Shown: positions 1 to 5,820 of the stretch, piece by piece
How the letters are laid out: the number at the start of each line of letters is the position of its first letter
Position numbering within the stretch: the stretch's first letter is position 1
NCBI GenBank assembly: GCA_913031655.1
Contig: CAJWFY010000099.1
Coordinates: forward strand, 1 to 5,820
DNA from: an uncultured Flavobacteriaceae bacterium
GTDB lineage: Bacteria; Bacteroidota; Bacteroidia; Flavobacteriales; Flavobacteriaceae
Reading direction: 5' to 3'
Length of the DNA stretch: 5,820 nucleotides
Program-made: the position numbers and the translations under genes
The notes under the pieces: model-generated
Seen by the model: only the letters and a program-made list of their open reading frames with translations
Told to the model about the DNA's origin: nothing
Databases searched by the model: none

Positions 1-231
1 AATGGAAACTACGGTAACCTACTTTTCTTTTGGGATATTTTATTTGGAACAGCAAAAATTACAAGAAAATATCCGTCAAAATTTGGGGCATGGAACAAAA
101 TGAAAGAACCTTGGTATGTTCAATTAATGTTTCCTATAATAAAATCTAAAGATTCAAGAAGTGAACTTAGTTCTTTAAAAACAAATATAGATTTCGATCC
201 TTCAAAAGATTTTAAAGATTTTAATAGTTAA
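1..231 (+). CDS. Sterol desaturase / fatty acid hydroxylase family protein, C-terminal fragment (5' end outside window)
   Basis: Frame 1 is open from the first base to the TAA at 229-231, giving 76 residues of a protein whose start lies to the left. The fragment opens with an NYG motif (residues 3-5) followed by FFWDILFGT (residues 9-17). This matches the conserved NYG...WDxLFGT segment near the C-terminus of the fatty acid hydroxylase superfamily, which are di-iron membrane enzymes that hydroxylate or desaturate sterols and fatty acids. A KYPSKFGAW stretch and a PWYVQLMFP stretch follow, as in the family's tail. The diagnostic HxxxH and HxxHH metal-binding motifs would lie upstream and cannot be seen, so activity cannot be judged. 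The SDR start follows after only 6 nt, so the two genes are probably co-transcribed. The family call is good; the substrate is unknown. Confidence 0.75.
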   Translation, partial: NGNYGNLLFFWDILFGTAKITRKYPSKFGAWNKMKEPWYVQLMFPIIKSKDSRSELSSLKTNIDFDPSKDFKDFNS

Positions 232-237
232 AATTTA

Positions 238-1056
238 ATGAAAGATCTTAAAAATAAAGTTGTAGTTATTACAGGTGCTGGCTCTGGAATAGGCCGGTCT
301 CTTGCTATAAAAATGCACAAAGAAGGGGCTAGATTAGCTCTTAATGATTTCAATAAGCAGTCATTAGTTGAAACATTAACTTTTATCGGTAGTAATAATG
401 ACATCTACTCTGAAGTTTTTGATGTTTCTAAAAAAGAAGAATTTGATACATTTTCAAAAAATGTACTCAATCATTTTAAAAAAGTGGATGTAGTAATAAA
501 TAATGCTGGAATTACAATAGGAACTTTTTCGGCTGTTGAAACAACAATAGAAGATTACGAAAAAGTTATAGGAGTTAATTTATGGGGAATGATTTACGGA
601 TCCCTTGCTTTTGTTCCAGAACTAAGAAAACAAAAAGAATCAAGTGTTGTAAATATTTCAAGTATTTGGGGACTTTTAGGATCACCATATCAGTCAGCTT
701 ATAGTGTATCAAAATTTGGAATAAGAGGATTTAGTGAAGCTTTGGCGGCAGAAGAATTATGTAACAAAACCGGAGTTGTAGTTTTAAGTGTTCATCCTGG
801 TGGAATTAAAACGAATATTGTAAGAAATATAGAAGGACAAAATCTCACTGAAGCTCAATTAAAAAAATTAGACACTCATTTTCCAACTACTGCAGATGAA
901 ACTGCAAAAAAAATTATTCAAGCCATTCAAAAAAAGAAAACCAGATTAGTAATAGGTCCAGACGCTAAATTCATGTACCGTCTGTCAAGATTTTCTCAGA
1001 GGATAACTATGAAATTCTTAGTTAATTGGGCTAAAAAAATGATGAAAATTCAATAA
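238..1056 (+). CDS. Short-chain dehydrogenase/reductase (classical SDR), probably NAD-dependent
   Basis: A complete 272-residue protein with every hallmark of a classical SDR, a soluble Rossmann-fold oxidoreductase acting on alcohol or carbonyl groups. Visible are the cofactor loop TGAGSGIG (residues 12-19), an acidic Asp37 at the end of the second strand that usually favours NAD(H) over NADP(H), Asp62 contacting the adenine region, NNAG (88-91), Asn114, the catalytic Ser142, Tyr155 and Lys159 (YSVSK) and HPGGIKT (186-192) after the sixth strand. The active-site tetrad Asn-Ser-Tyr-Lys is intact. The C-terminal end (about 240-272) is basic and amphipathic and could rest on a membrane, which would suit a lipid-like substrate, but this is inference. 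The ATG at 238 lies 6 nt after the preceding stop; no Shine-Dalgarno sequence precedes it. The substrate cannot be told from the sequence; the neighbouring hydroxylase makes a fatty or sterol-like alcohol one possibility. Confidence 0.93.
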   Translation: MKDLKNKVVVITGAGSGIGRSLAIKMHKEGARLALNDFNKQSLVETLTFIGSNNDIYSEVFDVSKKEEFDTFSKNVLNHFKKVDVVINNAGITIGTFSAVETTIEDYEKVIGVNLWGMIYGSLAFVPELRKQKESSVVNISSIWGLLGSPYQSAYSVSKFGIRGFSEALAAEELCNKTGVVVLSVHPGGIKTNIVRNIEGQNLTEAQLKKLDTHFPTTADETAKKIIQAIQKKKTRLVIGPDAKFMYRLSRFSQRITMKFLVNWAKKMMKIQ

Positions 1057-1106
1057 TGGAAAAGTATATTTAGCCAATGACGGGGGTAAATTTATTATCA
1101 AATAAG
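1057..1106 (+). other. Intergenic gap with a five-codon mini-ORF and an alternative start for the next gene
   Basis: This is the longest gap in the window. The SDR stop overlaps an ATG in a TAATG arrangement (ATG at 1056-1058), as at three later junctions, but here the reading frame codes only for MEKYI and stops at TAG 1071-1073. A second ATG at 1077 is in frame with the DUF1214 gene and would add ten residues. A GGGGG run at 1081-1085 is too far (about 21 nt) from the ATG at 1107 to be a standard ribosome binding site. No promoter or terminator hairpin is apparent. Confidence 0.4.
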
Positions 1107-1667
1107 ATGAAAAATAAAATAATAATACCAATATTAATTCTATTATCAATAATTATTGGAGGTTCTACAGCTATTTCAAAGATTAACTCCTCAACACAAA
1201 ATAATGAATTTTCTATAAAAAACGGTAACTGGACTGTAAATCCAAACATGGATTTAAAGGATAGTTATCAAAGAGCTTATATTTCAAGAATTGGAGTTTT
1301 TGCTCTTGATGAGAAAGAAGCGCTTTATTTCTTGTCAAGTAATGACACTGATGGGGAAACTTTATCATCTGAATTCGATTACGAAATTATTGGAACTCCA
1401 CCAGAGGGCAGGTATTGGAGTTACACTTTATATGGTGAGGATTATTACTTAGTAAAAAATGAATCTAATATTTTTAGTATTAATAAAGAAAATTTTGAAA
1501 ACAATTATCCTATAACAATATCATCTTATAAAAAAGATATTAATTGGTTACCCTCTGGAAATGAAAATAAATTTCATATTACTTTAAGGTTATATAACCC
1601 CTCCAAGAATGTATACAACAACTTAGAATCAATAGAACTTCCTTTAATTAAAAGAATAGAAAAATGA
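1107..1667 (+). CDS. Membrane-anchored DUF1214 domain protein
   Basis: A 186-residue protein from the ATG at 1107. Residues 4-23 form one strongly hydrophobic helix just after MKNK, which reads as a signal anchor or uncleaved signal peptide placing the rest in the periplasm. The C-terminal half has the pattern of DUF1214: WSYTLYGEDYYLV (residues 104-116), then NWLPS (146-150) and ITLRLYNP (158-165), ending in a basic tail. The biochemical role of this family is not established. The next gene, overlapping by 4 nt (ATGA), carries the partner domain DUF1254, and the two are often found fused or side by side, so they probably act together. An in-frame ATG at 1077 would give 196 residues. I prefer 1107 because it puts the charged MKNK directly before the hydrophobic helix, although neither start has a clear ribosome binding site. 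The stop is TGA. Confidence 0.8.
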   Translation: MKNKIIIPILILLSIIIGGSTAISKINSSTQNNEFSIKNGNWTVNPNMDLKDSYQRAYISRIGVFALDEKEALYFLSSNDTDGETLSSEFDYEIIGTPPEGRYWSYTLYGEDYYLVKNESNIFSINKENFENNYPITISSYKKDINWLPSGNENKFHITLRLYNPSKNVYNNLESIELPLIKRIEK

Positions 1668-2179
1668 AAAAAGTAATTTTCTATTTATTGATGTTATTCT
1701 TAGGGAGTTTTGGATCATATTATTTAACTATTAATTTTATTCCAAAAATAGTTTACGAAGTTTTTCATTATAAAATTGAAAAAAATCAAAATATAAAGGA
1801 TAATGAAATAAAACATTTTGATATACCAAGTGACCAGTCTAGAAATGTAGTAATGCCAAACCCAGATTTTTTATATTCTACTATTTTTTACGACTTAAGT
1901 GAAAAAGATTTAAATATAAATGCGAATATGCCTGACTCTACTTATTGGTCTGTTTCATTTTACAAACCAAATACAATAAACTGGTTTGTAAAAAACGATC
2001 AAGAGTTTGATACCAATAATCTAGATCTTACATTAACTTTTAATGATTCTAAATCAGAAAACGTGATAACATCACCTGTAGAGAAAGGATTTATGATCAT
2101 TAGAATATTAATTGAAAAAAAGGATCAAAAGTCTATCGAATCATATAGAACTCTTCAAAAAAATATTATAATAAATTAA
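1664..2179 (+). CDS. Membrane-anchored DUF1254-like protein
   Basis: A 171-residue protein. Residues 4-25 form a hydrophobic helix after MKK (signal anchor), so the body is likely periplasmic. The DUF1254 signature is recognisable as VVMPNPDFLYSTIFYDLSE (residues 62-80), corresponding to the family's PNxDTLYS...DL pattern, with Phe instead of the usual Thr after the Asp. YWSVSFY (94-100) follows, and a late MIIRILIEKKDQ (144-155) and LQKNI (164-168) match the family's R...D...LQ tail. It is short compared with fused DUF1254-DUF1214 proteins and holds only the first domain; the second is in the gene just upstream, overlapping by 4 nt (ATGA), which points to coupled translation and a two-subunit arrangement. 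The function is unknown. The fit is by motif and context, weaker than for the DUF1214 partner. Confidence 0.75.
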   Translation: MKKVIFYLLMLFLGSFGSYYLTINFIPKIVYEVFHYKIEKNQNIKDNEIKHFDIPSDQSRNVVMPNPDFLYSTIFYDLSEKDLNINANMPDSTYWSVSFYKPNTINWFVKNDQEFDTNNLDLTLTFNDSKSENVITSPVEKGFMIIRILIEKKDQKSIESYRTLQKNIIIN

Positions 2180-2188
2180 TTTTTTTTG

Positions 2189-3340
2189 ATGAAAAACTTA
2201 AAAAGAAAAGTCACAAAGTTTATTGTTTCATTAATGGGATCACCAATTAAAATTGATCCAAATTCAAGAAATAGACAAATAAAAACAATAGCCCCACTTC
2301 CAAAAGAAGTTTTTTGGGATAATAGTGTTAAAATTTACAAAACAAAAAGTGGAATTGAATATGTAAAAACTCCACAAGAATGCTTTTCAAATCTTACTGA
2401 TTATAATTTTAATGAAAATTATTGCGATTTAAACGGGCTTAAGATGCATTATGTTGATGCTGGACCTAGCGACGGGAAAACTCTTTTATTACTCCATGGT
2501 CAGCCTGTTTGGTCTTTCCTGTATCGAAAAATGATTCATGAACTAGTTGCTAAGGGCTACAGATGTATAGCTCCAGATCTAATTGGAATGGGAAAATCTG
2601 ACAAGCCCATTTCAATTAAATATCACCTTTACAACACTCATTGCGAGAACGTTTTAGGTTTTATCAAAAAATTAAAACTCAAAAAAATTACTCTTTTTTG
2701 TCAGGACTGGGGAAGTCTGATAGGGCTTAGAACAGCAGGAGAAAATCCTAATTTATTTTCTGGAATAATTGCAGCTAATGCTGAACTGCCTAACTTCACT
2801 GAAGAATCAAACCCTTTGTATGTTCCAGAAACAATACAAATAAATACTAAAATAAAAGGCTTTAAAAAAGCAATGGCATATCACATTTTAAATGGATTTG
2901 GAATTGACAGCTTTCAATCTTGGATTCTTTATTGTATAACGACTCCATTTGTTCATATAAGTGAAATCATGGGTCTTTCATTGTCAAGAGATTTTAAAAA
3001 AGATGAAAAAATACTTGATGCCTACCAAGCTCCATTTCCATCATTTATATTCATGGCCGGTCCTAGAACGTTACCCTCAATGAATGCTGGAATTACTGGT
3101 CAAACTCTAAAAGGAATTGAAGGATTAAAAAAGTTTAAAAAACCTTTCTTATCTTTAATAGGATTACAAGATAAGCTCCTTGGAACTCCAAGAATTCAGA
3201 ATAGATTTATTAAAATGGTACCAGGAGCTAAAGGTCAGGACCATGAACAGTTCAAAGAAGCAAACCATTTTATTCAAGAAGACATTGGAGAAATTATGGC
3301 AGATAGAATGCATAAGTTTATTATTAAAAATAAAATATAA
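2189..3340 (+). CDS. Haloalkane dehalogenase (DhlA-like alpha/beta hydrolase, subfamily I type)
   Basis: A 383-residue alpha/beta hydrolase predicted to cleave carbon-halogen bonds by hydrolysis, giving an alcohol, halide and a proton. From about residue 60 (KTPQECFSNL) it can be followed along Xanthobacter DhlA as I remember it. Visible are the oxyanion segment HGQPVW (103-108), nucleophile Asp173 with halide-binding Trp174 in CQDWG, a candidate second halide-binding Trp245 in the cap (SFQSW), YQAPFP (279-284), acid Asp328 in GLQDKLLG and His360 in NHF. Acid placement after strand 7 is typical of subfamily I. Asp-Trp with a cap Trp favours a dehalogenase over an epoxide hydrolase, which would normally have cap tyrosines. 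Odd points: Gln105 where DhlA has Glu, and an extra basic N-terminus of about 59 residues without a clear signal peptide. TTG at 2186 is in frame immediately before the ATG; I chose ATG 2189. The preceding spacer is a T run without a ribosome binding site. Confidence 0.85.
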   Translation: MKNLKRKVTKFIVSLMGSPIKIDPNSRNRQIKTIAPLPKEVFWDNSVKIYKTKSGIEYVKTPQECFSNLTDYNFNENYCDLNGLKMHYVDAGPSDGKTLLLLHGQPVWSFLYRKMIHELVAKGYRCIAPDLIGMGKSDKPISIKYHLYNTHCENVLGFIKKLKLKKITLFCQDWGSLIGLRTAGENPNLFSGIIAANAELPNFTEESNPLYVPETIQINTKIKGFKKAMAYHILNGFGIDSFQSWILYCITTPFVHISEIMGLSLSRDFKKDEKILDAYQAPFPSFIFMAGPRTLPSMNAGITGQTLKGIEGLKKFKKPFLSLIGLQDKLLGTPRIQNRFIKMVPGAKGQDHEQFKEANHFIQEDIGEIMADRMHKFIIKNKI

Positions 3341-4188
3341 TGAAGAAAAAAATTTATAAGATCCTTGGAATAGTTTTAGTATTTATTATCTTATTTTTTA
3401 TCTCATTACCTACTCTATTAAACAAAGCAGGACTACATCCTGATTATGATAGTAAAAAATATAGTTTCACTTATAAAAAAGCGGTAATAATATCAACTAG
3501 TCATAGTACGCTGAAAAAACCTGGTGAAACAACTGGAAAATTAACTGGAGTATTTGCTTCAGAGCTTACTGTCCCTTATTATGAATTTACAGATTCTGGA
3601 ATTGAAGTTGATATCGCAAGTATTAAAGGTGGAAAAATTCCAGTAGATCCCGAATCATTGTTTTATGCTGTTAAAACAAGCTCAGACAATAGGTATCTTG
3701 AAGACCCAATACTAAAAGAAAAAGTAGAAAATTCTATTTTAATTGATGAACTCGAAATTGATAATTACGATATAGTTTTCATTGCTGGTGGTTGGGGTGC
3801 TGCATATGACCTTGGTTATTCTGAAATACTTGGAGAAAAAATAAGCCAAGCTTATTATAATTCAAACTCTGTAATTGGCGGAGTCTGTCATGGAGTTCTT
3901 GGTTTTATAAATGCTAAAGATTCTTTAGGAAACCTAATAATAAAAAATAAAAGAATGACTGGTGTTACTAATAAACAAATCAAAGAATTAGGAATTTTCT
4001 TTACACCTCAACATCCAGAGGAAGAATTGATAAAAGCTGGTGTTATTTTTGAGAGTAAAACAGCTTTTAGAGATGTTTTTGCAAATTTAACTATTACAGA
4101 CGATGAATCTAAATTTGTTACTGGACAAAATCAAAATTCTGGACACGAAACCCCTCAAAAAATGATGAAAATTTTAGATAATAAATAA
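3340..4188 (+). CDS. Membrane-anchored DJ-1/PfpI family protein (type 1 glutamine amidotransferase-like fold)
   Basis: A 282-residue protein. Residues 7-27 form a hydrophobic helix after MKKKIYK, so the catalytic domain is probably exported and tethered to the inner membrane. From about residue 46 it has the DJ-1/PfpI fold: the strand AVIISTS, then FASELTVPYYEF with conserved Glu75, IAGGWGA (148-154) before the nucleophile elbow, and GGVCHG (180-185) with nucleophile Cys183 next to His184. The late VTGQNQNS segment (260-267) is typical of the Hsp31-like/large PfpI subgroup. Members are glyoxalases, chaperones or hydrolases, or have no known role; which applies here cannot be read from the sequence. 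Most relatives I know are cytosolic, so the N-terminal anchor is notable. The start overlaps the previous stop by one base (TAATG), as does the stop with the next start, implying coupled translation. Confidence 0.85.
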   Translation: MKKKIYKILGIVLVFIILFFISLPTLLNKAGLHPDYDSKKYSFTYKKAVIISTSHSTLKKPGETTGKLTGVFASELTVPYYEFTDSGIEVDIASIKGGKIPVDPESLFYAVKTSSDNRYLEDPILKEKVENSILIDELEIDNYDIVFIAGGWGAAYDLGYSEILGEKISQAYYNSNSVIGGVCHGVLGFINAKDSLGNLIIKNKRMTGVTNKQIKELGIFFTPQHPEEELIKAGVIFESKTAFRDVFANLTITDDESKFVTGQNQNSGHETPQKMMKILDNK

Positions 4189-4664
4189 TGTATTTTAATT
4201 TTAGAAACATACTTCCAAAAAATGCTGATAATAACTTTAAGGGTCACAAGTTAGCATTGTGGGGATTTGTTTTTTTCACGATACTAATGACCTGTCGTTC
4301 AGTTATTCATATGCTATTTGAACAATACGGACTTCATGAAATTGGGAGCTTTTTAGCTATATCAGGTGATCCCGATCCTATGCTTTTAATTTACAGGTTT
4401 TTTTCTTTGTGGGGTTTTGCACAATTAATTTTTTGTTTGGTTTGCTGGATTGTAATTTATCGTTACAGAACATTAATACCATTAATGTATTTGATTTGGA
4501 TATTTGAATGGGGGTTCAGAACTTTTGGTTATCCTTTAATTAGAGATCAAATTGCTGTTCAAGAGTTGTACACTAACGGAATCACGCCCGGTGTGTCATA
4601 TGCGCCATATGCAACCTTGCTATTGATTATTTTATTTGGACTCTCTATATTAGACAGAAAATAA
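4188..4664 (+). CDS. Uncharacterised four-helix integral membrane protein
   Basis: A 158-residue hydrophobic protein with about four predicted transmembrane helices (roughly residues 22-43, 67-91, 95-113 and 139-155). It contains charged or polar residues in or near helices that look conserved in kind: RSVIHML (37-43) in the first helix, YRYRTLIPLM (91-100) between the second and third, and WGFR (108-111). It resembles a group of small proteobacterial membrane proteins of unknown function, with an R-x-x-x-H element in the first helix and an RYRxLIPLM loop, but this is from memory and I cannot assign a named family. There is no signal peptide apart from the first helix and no enzyme motif. It sits between the DJ-1/PfpI gene and the membrane-sulfatase gene, with single-base TAATG overlaps at both ends, so it is made together with them and may work with the membrane part of the following protein. 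Confidence 0.8.
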   Translation: MYFNFRNILPKNADNNFKGHKLALWGFVFFTILMTCRSVIHMLFEQYGLHEIGSFLAISGDPDPMLLIYRFFSLWGFAQLIFCLVCWIVIYRYRTLIPLMYLIWIFEWGFRTFGYPLIRDQIAVQELYTNGITPGVSYAPYATLLLIILFGLSILDRK

Positions 4665-5820
4665 TGAGAAAATTTTTTCTTTTAACGGCAGTTATAGAAA
4701 TTCTAGCGGGATTAGTATTGTTTTTCGCAGCTGAAAAAATCCCTGAATTCAATAGTGCCAGTCCCCTTACAATAGGTTTTGCTAAAATGTACGGAGTGGC
4801 TGCATTTTCTTTGGGACTTTTTGCATTATATTCTTGGAAATTTTTTGATTTTAAAAAACTACATATTCCCTTTTTGATCATATTTTCAATTTTCAATACA
4901 GGAATTGCTTTTGCAGTCATTCAATCGAACTTAAATTTTGGTTTTGAAAATCCAGTGCCTGGATTTTTTCATTTGATCTTAGGATTAATTGGCACCTATT
5001 TTATTTTTAAAAAAAAATTAAAAATTAGTTTAAATAAAAACTTTTTTTACTTTTTTCTATTTATTATTACTGGAATATTAACTACAAAATATACTCTATT
5101 TGCATTACCAACGTTAATCTCAAGTGATTCTTTTATAAGAGTCGTTATTCTATTTTTAATTTTTATTTTTCCAGGACTATTTTATTTAAATAAAATTGCA
5201 ACCAAAAAGCTTACTAGTTCCATAAAAAGAATACTTTTTATCACTTTGACTGGGTCTGTTTTGGCTTGGATTATTCAGCTAATAGAAATTCATCTATATC
5301 ATTTTGAAATTAATGTAGAGTCCCCTATTGGTTTATTTGAAGATGAATTCATCAGAACTATCAAATTCATATTTCCTACGCTAATAATAGCTGAGGTTAT
5401 TTGGTTGTATTTAAAAAATAAAACAAAACTCTTATATGGTGGTATTACTTTAATCATTGCTTTTTCATTTATTTTGTTTTATAATTCATTTTTATTTTCA
5501 GATTCTAATCCAGCTATATATCCTGATTTATCGTTAAAAAATACTGATCACACTAATGTGATTTTAATTGTTGCTGACGATTTAGGTTATGCTGACATTT
5601 CATACAATGGAAATAAGCTAATTCAGACTACAAACATTGATGAAATTGCTAAAAATGGAATAAATTTTTCAAGAGCTTATGCTACAGCTTCAGTTTGTGC
5701 ACCATCAAGAGCTGCATTTTTGACTGGTAATTATCAACAAAGGAATGGTTTTGAATTTTTACCTGATTTATTTAATTATAGCCCAAGAGTTAGAAAAGCA
5801 GATTTTAAAAGATTTGGACA
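4664..5820 (+). CDS. Polytopic membrane protein fused to a sulfatase domain, N-terminal part (3' end outside window)
   Basis: The frame is open from the ATG at 4664 (TAATG overlap) to the right edge: 385 codons plus two bases, no stop. Residues 1-280 contain about nine hydrophobic helices (near 4-22, 36-57, 67-87, 98-115, 126-148, 158-175, 190-209, 232-250, 258-276). Basic loops (58-66, 116-125, 177-189, 251-255) alternate so that the positive-inside rule places the N-terminus in the cytoplasm and everything after residue 280 in the periplasm. A type I sulfatase begins at about 298: NVILIVADDLGYAD with metal ligands Asp305 and Asp306, then CAPSR (345-349) followed by AAFLTG. Cys345 is the position converted to formylglycine, so a formylglycine-generating enzyme would be needed. 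The only Met codons are 1 and 42, supporting one fused protein over two genes. Residues 1-115 resemble a small stand-alone four-helix family. The sulfate-ester substrate is unknown. Confidence 0.85.
   Translation, partial: MRKFFLLTAVIEILAGLVLFFAAEKIPEFNSASPLTIGFAKMYGVAAFSLGLFALYSWKFFDFKKLHIPFLIIFSIFNTGIAFAVIQSNLNFGFENPVPGFFHLILGLIGTYFIFKKKLKISLNKNFFYFFLFIITGILTTKYTLFALPTLISSDSFIRVVILFLIFIFPGLFYLNKIATKKLTSSIKRILFITLTGSVLAWIIQLIEIHLYHFEINVESPIGLFEDEFIRTIKFIFPTLIIAEVIWLYLKNKTKLLYGGITLIIAFSFILFYNSFLFSDSNPAIYPDLSLKNTDHTNVILIVADDLGYADISYNGNKLIQTTNIDEIAKNGINFSRAYATASVCAPSRAAFLTGNYQQRNGFEFLPDLFNYSPRVRKADFKRFG

Noticed and set aside
1033..1051. A shared string, AAAAAATGATGAAAATT, near the 3' ends of the SDR and the DJ-1/PfpI genes (also about 4157-4174)
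   Set aside because: It encodes KMMKI-like low-complexity ends in both proteins and is likely chance in AT-rich coding sequence. No longer flanking match is seen.
2164..2188. A-rich then T-run sequence between the DUF1254 gene and the dehalogenase, considered as a terminator
   Set aside because: Any stem would be short and entirely A-T, with no GC hairpin ahead of the T run, and the next gene starts immediately after it.
4597..4611. CATATG-CGC-CATATG, a short repeated palindrome
   Set aside because: It sits inside the four-helix membrane protein gene, codes for an ordinary SYAPYA stretch and occurs once, so it is not supported as an operator.
4645..4920. A 91-codon open frame on the minus strand
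   Set aside because: It lies opposite the start of the membrane-sulfatase gene and the end of the preceding gene, both of which have coherent membrane protein sequence and TAATG coupling. Its own translation shows no recognisable motif.
1..5820. CRISPR array, tRNA or rRNA gene, insertion sequence or attachment site
   Set aside because: Coding sequence covers nearly the whole window. No spaced direct repeats, transposase motifs or RNA gene signatures were seen.

Overview
The window is an AT-rich stretch of bacterial DNA packed with genes on the + strand only. It holds eight genes, of which the first is cut at the left edge and the last at the right edge. The standard code is in use, since TGA ends the DUF1214 gene. 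The gene families (sterol desaturase/fatty acid hydroxylase, classical SDR, paired DUF1214/DUF1254 proteins, DhlA-type haloalkane dehalogenase, DJ-1/PfpI protein, Cys-type sulfatase), the low GC and the tight packing suggest a Gram-negative, probably marine, planktonic bacterium. A low-GC gammaproteobacterium of the SAR86 type would fit. This is an inference from gene content, and Bacteroidota is not excluded because no clear Shine-Dalgarno sequence precedes any of the starts.

Layout: 1-231 is the C-terminal tail of a membrane fatty acid hydroxylase/sterol desaturase. 238-1056 is a complete classical SDR. 1057-1106 is a short gap with a five-codon mini-ORF. 1107-1667 and 1664-2179 are an overlapping pair of membrane-anchored DUF1214 and DUF1254 proteins. 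2189-3340 is an alpha/beta hydrolase with the full set of haloalkane dehalogenase active-site residues. 3340-4188 is a membrane-anchored DJ-1/PfpI protein. 4188-4664 is an uncharacterised four-helix membrane protein. 4664 to the right edge is a long protein with about nine membrane helices that runs directly into the N-terminal part of a sulfatase domain. It reaches the edge without a stop.

The genes behave as one transcription unit. Gaps are 0-50 nt, one junction is ATGA and three successive junctions are TAATG, so translation is probably coupled. No promoter, terminator, RNA gene, mobile element or repeat array could be supported. Together the genes combine cytosolic oxidoreductase and dehalogenase functions with a set of membrane or periplasmic proteins, including a probable sulfatase. 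This would fit uptake and breakdown, or modification, of a lipid-like, halogenated or sulfated compound. No substrate can be read from the sequence, so that pathway idea is only a hypothesis. The most unusual item is the polytopic membrane-sulfatase fusion at the right end.
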